Positions 16,144 through 25,316 of a stretch of DNA of 40,688 nt are shown piece after piece. Location: NCBI RefSeq assembly GCF_030068445.1, contig NZ_JAQPOK010000014.1:1-40688 (forward strand), given 5' to 3'. Under the pieces are notes generated by a model that was not told where the DNA came from, searched no databases, and was given only the letters and a program-made list of their open reading frames with translations. The stretch is from Roseofilum halophilum BLCC-M91 (GTDB lineage Bacteria; Cyanobacteriota; Cyanobacteriia; Cyanobacteriales; Desertifilaceae). The position numbers were made by a program, and so were the translations under genes. Each line of letters starts with the position of its first letter. The stretch's first letter is position 1.

Positions 16144-18660
16144 ATGGGTCAGCGCAGAACAACAACCATAAAACGATGGATTAGTCGGGTACTCTTGGGT
16201 ACGATCGCGGTGGCTCTCGTCACCCTAAGTGCTTCTTCTCACGAGGCGCAACGCTCCAGTTATGCCCTGAGTTTGGAAGCGCCTTTTAATCAAATCGAGT
16301 TTTATCCCCCGGTGCAATCAGTCGATTCTCCCTACTATCGCAGCACAGGCGAATGGTTAGGGAGGTTGATTTTACCCTCTCGTGAAGACTGGGAAACGGT
16401 TACTCCCACATCGTCAATTTCCGATTGGGCTTGGATTGAGCTGTATCATACGCCACCAGAGGCTAAAGCTTGGCAAGGGAAAACGGTGCGCTTAGAATGG
16501 CAGGACGATCCCAGGATTGCTGAGTATGTTAATTTAGTGACGACAGATGTCAACTTGAGCGATCGCGCCCTCAAAAGCCATCATAACGGCAATGTCATTC
16601 CCACCCGTCTCAATGGTCGCACCCAAGTTGGCCCCCTCCAGTCCCTGGCCGGAGCGCGACCCGAAGACGATCTGATCGTTCGCCTCAATGAAGTCGAATT
16701 TATGGCTAAGAGTCCCGATGCAGCCGTCTTACAAACTGCCCTCGAACCCATTCAAGTCACGGGACGCTTTTACGGATTGGTCAATATTCTAGAACCGCTT
16801 CCCTCAACCTGTGAAGACACCCAACCTTGTCCCACAGAATGGTATAGAGTCCAACACTATAACCCGGAAACCGGTGAGTTTAACGGCCCGGAAGGAACCG
16901 TCCGCATTCCTCAACAACCCAGGGATAGAAATGGTCGCTGGTTATCCACTCCCGAAGGGATCGAAAACTCCCCTGCGGGCGACCAAGGTTGGTATATCTA
17001 TGGAGCGAGAGACCAACAAGGACAATTCATTGCCCAAGGAATTAAGCCGCGATCGCTCTTTGAACTCTATCCCGATCGTATCCTGCTAGAAACCCAAACC
17101 GGCCTCGACTATATCCGGCACTACAACTGGAAAGACACCGAAGCACGCAAAGGAACCACCCAAAGTATCCTCATCTCTCCCACCGCTACCCGTCCAGAAG
17201 AAGCCGTGCAATACTGGAACGAAGGAGATTATGCGATCGTTATGCATCTCTTTGGCGGAATGGGTGGCGAAAACGGAGAACCCATTAGCGCTGGAACCGT
17301 CACCGGTCATTTTGCTTATGGAATTGCCCAAGTTGTCCGCAACCCCTTCACCCAAGAGCTACAATTCGAGATCTTCTATCAACAAGTTTACGCCCATAAT
17401 CCCAATGGCATTATTTCCGGAACCCAAACTTGGACAAACTACATGGGAAATCTGCAACGGGGATGGTTAGGCACTCGACCCGTTTCCGATGTAGTCATTA
17501 AACTCGATGCCTTAACCCAAGACTATAATTTTGACGGTGAAATCATCTCGCCCATCCGCGAATTTTGGATACAACTCCAAGTAATGATGGCCCGGTATCG
17601 CACCGGGGACGGAACCGGAATTGCCCAAGTTACTCCCGCAACTTCCTGCGTGCAAGATTCCAATCAAGCGCTCTACATCACCATTGAACAAATTCAACAA
17701 CAAATCCTCAATAACCCCAAAATTGTTACCTGGTTACGCGCTCATCCCAACGCTCCCCAAACTCAACGCTTATCAGAATTAGTGAAATTAGGAGAAAACA
17801 TCGCCAAAACCCTTGCACCTCAAGGCATTGTTCGGGAAGATTGGAAACAAAATGCCCAGTTTTTATCGGGGATAAATGCTCGCAATGGATTTGTGACCGA
17901 TCAAGATTTATTGAATGCTCTGTTAAGTTGGCAAACCTTACTCCCCCGCCCTGCTTATGACCGCATGGCTAAAGTGTTTATTGAGCAAGGAGCGCAACAG
18001 TGGTTTTTACGCACCAATCAAGTCGGTGGACTCGATCCCACCATAGAACCGGTTGCCCCGACGGGCATTTTAGGTCAATTTCCGATCGTCTCCACCCTTG
18101 CGGGTCGGGTTTTATTCTCCTTAGCTTGGCCCGAATGGCGAGATTGGGGCATTTTAATTTTAATGTTAGGCGGGTATGGGGTTATTGCTCTAGCTTTAGC
18201 CTGGAGTTATAGTTTTTGGCAATGGGTCAATGGAGCATCTTTCCAGGAATCCTGGAATCAAGTGGGATTATCTTCGCTGGTTTGGGGTGAATCTCCACCC
18301 GGTTTCTGGCAAGGATTGGGGATTTTATTCGTTCCGGTGGCAGTAGAAGAATTGATCTTCCGCGTGTTATTGGTTCCCCATCCAACGGACTGGGTTTCAA
18401 CTCAGGAATGGTGGTTATTGGCTTTAGTGAGTTTAATCATTTATCTGTTATATAAATTGGTTACGGTTTGCTTAGGGTCTAAACTACCGTTAAAACTTGT
18501 GCCGGTTATCTTGCTCTTGAGTGGCACATTGGGAACAGTTTGTATTTTGACCTATGGTCTAACGGGTTCGTTTTGGATCGTTTGGGTGTTGCATGGATTG
18601 ATTCAACTGAATCCGTTCAAGTTTAGAACCATGAAGAAGAACCGTGAGTTTATCAATTAA
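16144..18660 (+). CDS. CPBP family intramembrane glutamic protease with large N-terminal domain
   Basis: An 838-residue protein. A basic N-terminus and hydrophobic stretch (about 10-33) look like a signal peptide or anchor. Then comes a long region (about 40-650), predicted outside the membrane and without a recognised domain; it contains many Trp, Tyr and NG motifs. Membrane helices start near 670. The CPBP (Rce1/Abi) motif EELIFR is at residues 735-740 and a second His motif (WVLHGLIQLNPF) lies near the end. Family members cleave membrane proteins or peptides. Typical CPBP proteases are 200-300 residues, so this is a large fusion. It is the downstream neighbour of the GT39 gene, and a hairpin precedes its start. 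Confidence 0.85.
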   Translation: MGQRRTTTIKRWISRVLLGTIAVALVTLSASSHEAQRSSYALSLEAPFNQIEFYPPVQSVDSPYYRSTGEWLGRLILPSREDWETVTPTSSISDWAWIELYHTPPEAKAWQGKTVRLEWQDDPRIAEYVNLVTTDVNLSDRALKSHHNGNVIPTRLNGRTQVGPLQSLAGARPEDDLIVRLNEVEFMAKSPDAAVLQTALEPIQVTGRFYGLVNILEPLPSTCEDTQPCPTEWYRVQHYNPETGEFNGPEGTVRIPQQPRDRNGRWLSTPEGIENSPAGDQGWYIYGARDQQGQFIAQGIKPRSLFELYPDRILLETQTGLDYIRHYNWKDTEARKGTTQSILISPTATRPEEAVQYWNEGDYAIVMHLFGGMGGENGEPISAGTVTGHFAYGIAQVVRNPFTQELQFEIFYQQVYAHNPNGIISGTQTWTNYMGNLQRGWLGTRPVSDVVIKLDALTQDYNFDGEIISPIREFWIQLQVMMARYRTGDGTGIAQVTPATSCVQDSNQALYITIEQIQQQILNNPKIVTWLRAHPNAPQTQRLSELVKLGENIAKTLAPQGIVREDWKQNAQFLSGINARNGFVTDQDLLNALLSWQTLLPRPAYDRMAKVFIEQGAQQWFLRTNQVGGLDPTIEPVAPTGILGQFPIVSTLAGRVLFSLAWPEWRDWGILILMLGGYGVIALALAWSYSFWQWVNGASFQESWNQVGLSSLVWGESPPGFWQGLGILFVPVAVEELIFRVLLVPHPTDWVSTQEWWLLALVSLIIYLLYKLVTVCLGSKLPLKLVPVILLLSGTLGTVCILTYGLTGSFWIVWVLHGLIQLNPFKFRTMKKNREFIN

Positions 18661-18815
18661 CGCGATCTTAATCGACTACTCGTAGAGAACCTTGGCGTAA
18701 TCCTTCAAATACCCGATCGATAGACTATATCTGGAAATTTAAACATTTCTTTCTTGACTGAGCTTGATGATCATGATATTCAAAAAACATCATCTTATTT
18801 TCAAGGAAATAGGTT

Positions 18816-19223
18816 ATGTTTGACCGCATTAAAAATCAAGCCCAAGACAAGGCGGCAGGAGTGGCTGACGCAGCTCAAGAAAAACTTGAAGAAGTTATCG
18901 ATCAATTTAACCAATTTCTTCCCATCGCCGAAGAGCTAGGTTTAAGTCTGGAGACCTTTCATATTGAAGCCGGAATTTTACCCGAACTGAACGCGACTCT
19001 GATCGGTTCTGTCGATCGGATTAACAATGAGACCGTCGATCGCATTATTAGCGAAAATGAGAACAATAAAATTTTGGTCGCAGCCCTAAAAGCGGTCTTG
19101 ATGGCTAAAAGTGTTCATGAGAAACTCGAAGGGGTGTATATTTCCATCCTCCAAGATTTGGTTATTGATATGAAATTAGGCATTCCTCCCAGTATTTCTT
19201 GCAAATTCAAAAAACCGGGTTAA
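18816..19223 (+). CDS. Small helical protein of unknown function
   Basis: A 135-residue protein, not recognised. Residues 1-45 form an amphipathic, Ala/Lys/Glu-rich helix (IKNQAQDKAAGVADAAQEKL), with a centre that looks mixed alpha/beta and a short basic Cys-containing tail (ISCKFKKPG). No signal peptide or membrane helix is seen. The ATG follows AAGGAAATAGG, a reasonable ribosome site. The gene stands alone, 155 bases after the protease gene, and converges with moaE, with 18 bases between stops. The start at 18754 in another frame was not used because its peptide has no protein-like pattern. Confidence 0.7.
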   Translation: MFDRIKNQAQDKAAGVADAAQEKLEEVIDQFNQFLPIAEELGLSLETFHIEAGILPELNATLIGSVDRINNETVDRIISENENNKILVAALKAVLMAKSVHEKLEGVYISILQDLVIDMKLGIPPSISCKFKKPG

Positions 19224-19241
19224 AGAAGAGAAATAAACTCT

Positions 19242-19676
19242 CTATGTGAGCCTTACCGAAGGTTTCACCCAACTTTGTGTCCCATCTGCCCAACCTTCCC
19301 TCTTCCAGATGGGTGCATCCGCTTTGAGCGCATCAATGGCATACTGACAAGCAGCAAAGGCTTCCGCACGGTGGGGACTGCCCACCGCAATAATCACACT
19401 CACTTCACCAATTTCTAAATATCCCAACCGATGATGAATCACCACTCGATTTACGGTAGGATAGGCTTGATAGATGCGGTTGGCAATTTGCTTAAAGATC
19501 TCTAAGGCCATGGGTTCATAGGCTTGATAATCTAGGGCAACGACGGGTTTACCTTCGGTTTGATTGCGAACCATACCGCTCATCAAGGCGATCGCCCCAT
19601 TGCCCGGATCTTCAGCCAAATGATACACTTCCTCTAACGAGAGGCGATCGCGAGTAATCTTAAACTGCTCTAACAT
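19242..19676 (-). CDS. moaE: Molybdopterin synthase catalytic subunit MoaE
   Basis: MoaE and the thiocarboxylated small subunit MoaD convert precursor Z (cPMP) to molybdopterin in the cytosol. The 144-residue protein is full length. It has GAIALMSGMVRNQTEGKPV, the VVIHHRLGYLEIGEVSVII core, SPHRAEAFAACQYAIDALK and the active-site lysines in APIWKREGW. No moaD, moaA or moaC is in the window, so it is not in a molybdenum-cofactor operon here. It is divergent from the VOC gene with a 39-base gap. Confidence 0.95.
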   Translation of the reverse strand: MLEQFKITRDRLSLEEVYHLAEDPGNGAIALMSGMVRNQTEGKPVVALDYQAYEPMALEIFKQIANRIYQAYPTVNRVVIHHRLGYLEIGEVSVIIAVGSPHRAEAFAACQYAIDALKADAPIWKREGWADGTQSWVKPSVRLT

Positions 19677-19715
19677 AACACCCTAACCATCATTGATCCT
19701 TTTAATATACTAACT

Positions 19716-20171
19716 ATGAACTCCCCTGCCCTCCTCCAAGGTCATCTCAAAACCGTCCATCATATCGCCCTCAACGTCAAAAATATGGACACTTCCCGGC
19801 ACTTCTACGGTAACATTCTGGGACTCGAAGAACTCACCGGCGATCGAGTCCCCGAAACCCTCATCAACCTCGTCGCTGCCGGAAAAGTCGCCAACTTTCG
19901 CACCCCCGACGGCATCATTATCGACCTATTCTGGGAACCCCAACTATCCCCCCCAGACCCCAATCCCAAAACCCAATTTACCCGTGCCAACCATCTCGCC
20001 TTTGACATCGCCCCAGAAGAATTCGATCGCGCCGTGGCTGTCCTCCAGCATCATCAAGTGGCGATCGATCATGGCCCCGTCAGTCGCCCCACCGGACGAG
20101 GGATTTACTTCTACGATCCCGACGGTTTTTTAGTCGAAATTCGCTGCGATCCCCACCCCTCAGAACAGTAA
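19716..20171 (+). CDS. VOC family (glyoxalase/dioxygenase-like) protein
   Basis: A 151-residue protein of the vicinal oxygen chelate superfamily, with two beta-alpha-beta-beta-beta modules. Putative metal ligands are in HHIALNVKNMDTSRHFYGNIL, NHLAFDI and FLVEIRC (His, His, Glu). The DPDGFLVEI ending is typical of the glyoxalase/bleomycin-resistance branch. The substrate is unknown. It lies 16 bases before an aldo/keto reductase gene, so the two probably share an operon and may both deal with reactive carbonyl compounds; that link is inference. Confidence 0.85.
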   Translation: MNSPALLQGHLKTVHHIALNVKNMDTSRHFYGNILGLEELTGDRVPETLINLVAAGKVANFRTPDGIIIDLFWEPQLSPPDPNPKTQFTRANHLAFDIAPEEFDRAVAVLQHHQVAIDHGPVSRPTGRGIYFYDPDGFLVEIRCDPHPSEQ

Positions 20172-20187
20172 TAGTTTATCCTTAAAA

Positions 20188-21168
20188 ATGGCAACCACTT
20201 CCACCTTATCTTTACCCAAAATGGGATGCGGAACCTGGGCATGGGGCAATCGATTACTCTGGCAATACGACCCCACCATGGATCGAGAATTGCAAAAAGT
20301 CTTTAATCTCTGCATCGGCAATGGTATCACCTTATTTGATACCGGAGATTCCTATGGAACCGGTAAACTCAATGGCCAAAGTGAAAAACTCCTCGGACAA
20401 TTTGCCCAAGGTTGTATCGCTGCCAATATCGATAGTCTTTGTCTGGCCACAAAACTGGCCCCCTATCCTTGGCGTTTAACCCGAAATTCTATGGTCAAAG
20501 CCGCAGAAGCCTCGGCTCAACGCTTCCAACGGCCCATTGATTTAGTACAGATGCATTGGTCTACCGGGAATTATGCCCCTTGGCAAGAATGGGCCCTCTT
20601 AGACGGATTAGCCGACTTATACCAACAGGGAAAAGTCAAAGCTGTAGGCTTATCCAATTACGGGCCCAAACGATTACAAAAAGTGGTCAACCACTTACAA
20701 AAAAGAGGCGTTCCCATTCTCACCCTACAAGTCCAATATTCTCTCTTATCTACCGCTCCCGTCACCCAACTCAATCTTAAAGCCATCTGTGATGATTTAG
20801 GCATCCAACTGATTGCCTATAGTCCCTTAGCATTAGGCCTATTAACCGGAAAATATACAGAATCTGGACAATTACCCCAAGGACTGCGTAAGGGATTATT
20901 TCGGGACTTATTACCCCAAGTCAAACCGGTTTTAGCATGTCTGCAAGCAGTGGCTAAAACTCGCCAAAAAACGCCCTCTCAAGTGGCTCTCAATTGGTGT
21001 ATGGCCAAAGGTACAATTCCCATTCCTGGAGCTAAAACAGTGAGACAAGCTCAGGAGAATATCGGCGCGTTAGGTTGGTCGTTAAACTCTGGGGAAGTGG
21101 ATGCCTTAGATCGAGCGGCTGCGGGATTGAAAAAAGGAATGGTGAAAAATATTTTTCAGACCGGTTGA
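20188..21168 (+). CDS. Aldo/keto reductase
   Basis: A 326-residue NADPH-dependent oxidoreductase with a TIM-barrel fold. The conserved GCGTWAWGN start is followed by catalytic Asp and Tyr in LFDTGDSYGTG, the Lys in CLATKLAP and the His in VQMHW. KAVGLSNYG, IAYSPLALGLLTGKY and the cofactor-binding IPIPGAKTVRQAQENIGAL are also present. The reaction is reduction of aldehydes or ketones; the physiological substrate is unknown. It follows the VOC gene by 16 bases, most likely in one operon. Confidence 0.93.
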   Translation: MATTSTLSLPKMGCGTWAWGNRLLWQYDPTMDRELQKVFNLCIGNGITLFDTGDSYGTGKLNGQSEKLLGQFAQGCIAANIDSLCLATKLAPYPWRLTRNSMVKAAEASAQRFQRPIDLVQMHWSTGNYAPWQEWALLDGLADLYQQGKVKAVGLSNYGPKRLQKVVNHLQKRGVPILTLQVQYSLLSTAPVTQLNLKAICDDLGIQLIAYSPLALGLLTGKYTESGQLPQGLRKGLFRDLLPQVKPVLACLQAVAKTRQKTPSQVALNWCMAKGTIPIPGAKTVRQAQENIGALGWSLNSGEVDALDRAAAGLKKGMVKNIFQTG

Positions 21169-21205
21169 AGCAGGGCAAAATCATGTCCCTTTGAACCGTT
21201 GACTG

Positions 21206-21247
21206 ATTACCCATTACCCATTACCCATTACCCATTACCCATTACCC
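21206..21247. repeat. Six tandem ATTACCC heptamers
   Basis: Six perfect copies of ATTACCC (42 bases) lie between the convergent aldo/keto reductase and SpoIIAA-like genes. The end of the array supplies the last codons and the stop of the minus-strand gene. Related tracts occur near 11098-11135, 16056-16083, 29151-29166 and 35713-35747. Confidence 0.9.
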
Positions 21248-21615
21248 TGATTCCCGGCAATCCACAAACGGGCTTGTTCCTGCTCTGCCCAAGAAAAACA
21301 AGCGACTTCTAAAGATGGAAATAGTTGACGCGCCACGGGAAGCAAGGATTTAATCCAACGGGCATCACAGACAACAGCTTTTTTATCAAAATCCTGAAAA
21401 TGATTAAAGCCAATTTTCAAGTCTTCGAGCAGAGCATCTGGGGTAATCCATCCGAATTGCTTAACCTCTACATAGGCTTGTAGGCGAGGATGTTGTTGCA
21501 GTTTCTGTTCAATTTCTTGACCAATTTGGTCGATATCCTGGCGCTCAATTTTGCCCTCAATAGTCATAGCAACGACTGAAGGGCAATCTAAAGAAATTAG
21601 GGTAATCATCAGCAA
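21235..21615 (-). CDS. SpoIIAA-like (STAS/SEC14-type) protein
   Basis: A 126-residue soluble protein resembling the SpoIIAA-like family: an N-terminal beta strand pair with MTIEGKIERQDIDQI, then VEVKQFGWITPDALLEDLKIG, and a late strand AVVCDARWIKS. Such proteins may bind lipids or partner proteins; the role here is unknown. The final residues NQGNG come from the heptamer array, so the original stop may have been lost and replaced. An ndhB terminator lies just upstream, so it should have its own promoter. Confidence 0.78.
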   Translation of the reverse strand: MLMITLISLDCPSVVAMTIEGKIERQDIDQIGQEIEQKLQQHPRLQAYVEVKQFGWITPDALLEDLKIGFNHFQDFDKKAVVCDARWIKSLLPVARQLFPSLEVACFSWAEQEQARLWIAGNQGNG

Positions 21616-21667
21616 GTTCCTCCTATCCTGGATTCTCCTTCCAGTTTAGCAAGTTTAACCAGGCATT

Positions 21668-21699
21668 GAAAAACCGCCTAACTCTGAGGCTAGGCGGTT
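21668..21699 (-). terminator. Intrinsic terminator of ndhB
   Basis: Perfect 9-base arms AACCGCCTA (21672-21680) and TAGGCGGTT (21691-21699) are separated by 10 bases. On the minus strand the stem is followed by a T-run (TTTTTC). It begins 27 bases after the ndhB stop. Confidence 0.85.
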
Positions 21700-21725
21700 C
21701 AAGCCAATCATCGTAGGGTGAATTC

Positions 21726-23276
21726 CTAATCGGCTATGTCTAACTGGGCAATGGATTCAACCGCAGGGGTAGAAGCTTGCAACAAGGGAGTATTGATTAC
21801 CGCGTCATTGGCTAGGGTAAACAAGGGATTGGAGAAAATGCCGCCCAGAGAAGTGACTAACAGGGAGATAATTAAACCCACTTGCAAGGGACGCAAGCCA
21901 GGAATATTCCATTGAATGGGGGGATAGTTTTCCACGGATTCCGACATTTCATGGGGTTCTTTAACTACCATCATTTTAACGACGCGGATATAGTAGTAGA
22001 TGGAAACGACGCTGGTAATTAATCCTAGTAAGACCAGGGTATATAAGCCCGCTTGCCAACCAGCCCAGAAGAGATAGATTTTGCCGAAGAAACCGACGAG
22101 GGGAGGAATGCCACCGAGGGATAAGAGGCACAGACTTAATCCGAGGGTGAGTAAGGGGTCTTTTTGGTATAAACCGGCATATTCGCTAATTTGGTCGGTT
22201 CCGGTTCGCAGGGAGAAGAGGATCACGCAGGTGAAGCCGCCGAGGTTCATGAACAGGTAAACCAGGAGATAGAAGATCATGCTGGCATATCCGGCTTCGG
22301 TTCCGGCGATGAACCCAATCATGACGAAACCTGCTTGAGCGATGGAGGAGTAGGCTAGGAGCCGTTTCATGCTGGTTTGGGCGAGGGCAACGACGTTGCC
22401 TAGAACGAGGCTGAAGATGGCAAGAGCGGTAAAGACAAAGTGCCATTGCTCGGAGACGGAGGGGAAAGCGGTGACGAGTAGGCGAATGGCGAGGGCAAAT
22501 CCTGCGGCTTTGGAGCCGACGGAGAGAAAGGCAACGACGGGGGTGGGGGAGCCTTCATAAACGTCGGGTGTCCATTGGTGGAAGGGGACGGCGGAGATTT
22601 TGAAGGCAATCCCGGCGATAATGAAGACGAGGGAAATGACGAGACCGATCGCCGGACTCTGGGGATTTTGGCTAAAGCTTTGGGCTATTTCCCCCAGTTG
22701 GGTTTCTCCACCGGATAAGCCATAGAGCAAGGAACTGCCATAGAGAAATACGGCTGAACTTGAGGCTCCAATTAACAGATATTTTAGGGCGGCTTCATTG
22801 GAGCGGGGGTCGCGTTTCATGTATCCCGTCAGCAAGTAGGAAGCAATACTGAGGGTTTCTAGGGAGACGAAGATCATCACTAATTCATCTGCTCCGGAGA
22901 GGAACATCCCCCCAATGGTAGCGGTAAGCAGAATCATTAGAAATTCGCCTAAAGCGGTTCCGGTTTCTCGGACGTAGGTGATGGACATGAGGATGGTGAG
23001 CGCCGCAGAGAGGGCAATTACCCCCCGGAAAACCATACTGAGGGCATCACTGTTAAATCCGCCAAAGAAGGCGACGGGGTTGGGGTTATCCCATTGCAGG
23101 AATAGAGCTACAACGGCGGTGAGTAATCCGGCGATCGCGATATACGGAGTCCATTTTGAGGCGTTGCGTCCACCGATTAGGTCTGTAATCAGCACGACCA
23201 GTAAGGTTAGAATAACGATTCCCTCTGGTATTATGACTCCAGCATTAAGCTGGGCAGCAAGGTTGGTAACATCCAT
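21726..23276 (-). CDS. ndhB: NAD(P)H-quinone oxidoreductase subunit 2
   Basis: NdhB is a membrane subunit of the cyanobacterial NDH-1 complex, working in respiration, cyclic electron flow and CO2 uptake in the thylakoid membrane. The 516-residue protein has about 14 membrane helices of the proton-pumping antiporter-like type, with [31 protein letters not shown] (conserved Glu and Lys) and [16 protein letters not shown] split over the middle. Length is normal. It is a single gene with a clear terminator. Its first codons and leader are duplicated at 24012-24114. Confidence 0.97.
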   Translation of the reverse strand: MDVTNLAAQLNAGVIIPEGIVILTLLVVLITDLIGGRNASKWTPYIAIAGLLTAVVALFLQWDNPNPVAFFGGFNSDALSMVFRGVIALSAALTILMSITYVRETGTALGEFLMILLTATIGGMFLSGADELVMIFVSLETLSIASYLLTGYMKRDPRSNEAALKYLLIGASSSAVFLYGSSLLYGLSGGETQLGEIAQSFSQNPQSPAIGLVISLVFIIAGIAFKISAVPFHQWTPDVYEGSPTPVVAFLSVGSKAAGFALAIRLLVTAFPSVSEQWHFVFTALAIFSLVLGNVVALAQTSMKRLLAYSSIAQAGFVMIGFIAGTEAGYASMIFYLLVYLFMNLGGFTCVILFSLRTGTDQISEYAGLYQKDPLLTLGLSLCLLSLGGIPPLVGFFGKIYLFWAGWQAGLYTLVLLGLITSVVSIYYYIRVVKMMVVKEPHEMSESVENYPPIQWNIPGLRPLQVGLIISLLVTSLGGIFSNPLFTLANDAVINTPLLQASTPAVESIAQLDIAD

Positions 23277-23334
23277 AGGTTGTTTTGAGTTGAGCTATGC
23301 ATCTGGCGACGTAACATTTCCGCATTATATAGCG
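23232..23334. repeat. Direct repeat copy 1: ndhB start and leader
   Basis: This 103-base segment covers the first 15 codons of ndhB and 58 bases of its leader up to AGCG. It is repeated at 24012-24114 with four mismatches (about 96% identity), an offset of exactly 780 bases and the same orientation. The Uma2 gene lies between the copies. This copy is attached to the functional ndhB. Confidence 0.95.
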
Positions 23335-23429
23335 ATCGCGTCTCCCACCATAGGTTGATTGAGTTTAGACCTGAAGTTTGCTACCTTTAGCGCTACCATG
23401 AGAACATTATTGTTAGTCGATTTCTCGTT

Positions 23430-23993
23430 ATGGTACAGATCTGTGCTGAAACCTTAACTCTAGAGCAGTTTCTGCAACAACCGGAAACTCGGCCGATTCG
23501 CGAATATATGGATGGGGTGATTCTGGAAAAACCCATGCCTCAAGGAAAACACAGTACGATTCAAACTGAGTTAGCTACAGCCATTAATATGGCTCTGAAA
23601 CCCCCTAAAATTGGGCGAGCGTGGTCAGAATTGCGCTGTACCTTTGGTGGTAAATCCATTGTGCCGGATATATCGGTGGTGGTTTGGGAGCGTATTCCTC
23701 GCGATAGAGATGGAAAGATTGCCAATAGCTTTGAAATTGCTCCAGATTGGGCGATCGAAATTGTTTCTCCAGATCAAGGACAAACGGCGATCGTCAAAAA
23801 AATTCTGCGCTGTTTAGACTATGGAACACAAATGGGTTGGTTAATCGATCCCCAGGAAGAAACCCTATTTACTTATGCACCCCATCAGCAACCCCAATGC
23901 TATGATCAACCCGGACAAGTTATTTCAGTTCCTTCATTTGCTTCCCCATTCCAGTTAACCGTAGGTCAATTGTTTGCTTGGTTAGTGGATTAA
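23430..23993 (+). CDS. Uma2 family endonuclease-like protein (DUF820)
   Basis: A 187-residue PD-(D/E)XK-fold protein of the Uma2/DUF820 family, very numerous in cyanobacteria. Characteristic features are the REYMDGVIL start, Pro79-Asp80 in SIVPDISVVVWE, and Glu110 with SPD in DWAIEIVSPDQ, then the MGWLIDPQEET ending. The nuclease fold is established, but the biological role of the family is unclear. It is divergent from ndhB and bracketed by direct repeats of the ndhB leader, which suggests insertion as a unit. Confidence 0.9.
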   Translation: MVQICAETLTLEQFLQQPETRPIREYMDGVILEKPMPQGKHSTIQTELATAINMALKPPKIGRAWSELRCTFGGKSIVPDISVVVWERIPRDRDGKIANSFEIAPDWAIEIVSPDQGQTAIVKKILRCLDYGTQMGWLIDPQEETLFTYAPHQQPQCYDQPGQVISVPSFASPFQLTVGQLFAWLVD

Positions 23994-24011
23994 TACCATG
24001 GAAGCTAATCA

Positions 24012-24114
24012 TATGACTCCAGAATTAAGCTAGGCAGCAAGGTTGGTAACATCCATAGGTTGTTTTGAGTTGAGCTATGCATCTGGCGACGTAATATTTC
24101 CGCATTATACAGCG
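24012..24114. repeat. Direct repeat copy 2: orphan ndhB 5' fragment
   Basis: Duplicate of 23232-23334, starting 19 bases after the Uma2 stop. On the minus strand it begins with the ndhB start (ATG at 24056) but the ninth codon is a stop (CAG to TAG), so it reads MDVTNLAA and ends. It is a non-functional ndhB fragment with a leader and possibly a promoter. Homology ends sharply at AGCG, where a CGCTTCGCGC repeat begins. Confidence 0.95.
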
Positions 24115-24196
24115 CTTCGCGCTCGGCAAAAGGCAAAAGTCTTGTTGTACAGGGTTTTGGGAATTCAAAACTGTTTTCTACCCTCAGAATCGGCTT

Positions 24197-25177
24197 CTAT
24201 TCAATCTGGCAGGTTTTGAGTTTATGGATCAGTAGGGAATAGCCGATCGCCGATCCCAGATAAGGTAAGTGACCTTCCGGCGCACTATCGGTGTAATTTA
24301 AATCTGTTGGTTTTGCCCATTGACTCTCTTTTCGCCAGCCAATGCGATCGCAAAACTGGCCATAATCTCCCCCCACCTGTTCATACACCTGACATTGCAC
24401 GCTCAAACCAAACTGTCCACCACTATAGGCCACCCAAAGCTGATTAATCGTTTCTAATTCCGTACAAGGAAGCTCATCCAAATTCAGTGCATCTAACCAA
24501 CCATCACTTTCACGTCGAGTGGCTCGCAAAATCAGAACCAGGGTTTCTTCATTACTCTCTTGCCACTTACGATCCGCCAGCAAATCCCGCAACCGAGTAT
24601 AATCAATACCACTTTCAGAACGTAACGGCACATCCGGGTTCGTCGGATAAACTGGAGTAGCAGAAGACTCCACAGAAGCTTGGGCTTGCGGAGTTTGTGC
24701 TTCAACCGATGCCACAGGAGCAGTGGCAGGAACGGCTTCAGATAACTTGGCTGATTTTCCCGGAGCCATAAACCGGTCGATCCCCTCAAAAATGTCCGTT
24801 AGCAGTCCTTGGAACCATTGGCAACATTCGGCCGGCAGTGCAATCATTAACAGCACTTCATCTTGCAGCACCTTTTGCACCTGCTCCAAGAGACTTTCAC
24901 GCTTGAACACCTTCAACAGTACCAAAACCGTACACCAGAGCAAAGAACTCAAAGCCAACAGAAAGAGCAAGGGAAACGTGAGGGGAAAGCCTAAGATCAA
25001 CCCTCGGTCATCCTTAAGCGAGTAGGGATACTGCTGCCGATCGCCGATCGCCCAATTCCACAACCTAACACTCAAGTGACCGCTCAAATCGATGAGCGCT
25101 AATAAGATCCGTCCTATCAAAACATAACTTGTAAGGGGAAAGGCCAGGATCATCAGACGGAGTTGCGGGTTAGCCAT
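24197..25177 (-). CDS. Membrane-anchored GUN4 domain protein
   Basis: A 326-residue protein with two hydrophobic segments (about 8-30 and 60-92), an Ala/Pro/Gln-rich linker (about 145-185) and a C-terminal GUN4 domain (about 191-320). The GUN4 pattern is clear: IDYTRLRDLLADRKWQESNE, then ELPCTELETINQLWVAYS and GQFGLSVQ. GUN4 proteins bind porphyrins and activate Mg-chelatase in chlorophyll synthesis; paralogues tethered to membranes or kinases are of unknown function. The ATG at 25177 was chosen because AAGGAAG precedes it; an upstream TTG at 25192 is less likely. The gene follows the duplicated ndhB leader in reverse orientation. Confidence 0.85.
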   Translation of the reverse strand: MANPQLRLMILAFPLTSYVLIGRILLALIDLSGHLSVRLWNWAIGDRQQYPYSLKDDRGLILGFPLTFPLLFLLALSSLLWCTVLVLLKVFKRESLLEQVQKVLQDEVLLMIALPAECCQWFQGLLTDIFEGIDRFMAPGKSAKLSEAVPATAPVASVEAQTPQAQASVESSATPVYPTNPDVPLRSESGIDYTRLRDLLADRKWQESNEETLVLILRATRRESDGWLDALNLDELPCTELETINQLWVAYSGGQFGLSVQCQVYEQVGGDYGQFCDRIGWRKESQWAKPTDLNYTDSAPEGHLPYLGSAIGYSLLIHKLKTCQIE

Positions 25178-25316
25178 TGGTTCTTCCTTCAATTCTTTGC
25201 GTGCTTCCTTTCCACTGCTTCTAGAAGTAAGCGGTTAATTCTTGTAGCTTATACTTGGTATTGTACCTGAAAGAGTGTCATCATTTAAATGAAGCTTTTT
25301 AAATGCTGATTGAAAC

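Noticed and set aside
18754-18939. Short open frame overlapping the 135-residue gene
   Set aside because: It is out of frame with the well-placed ribosome site and its peptide has no protein-like pattern.
21206-21247. Possible CRISPR-like array
   Set aside because: The units are 7-base tandem heptamers without spacers, so it is a simple repeat tract.
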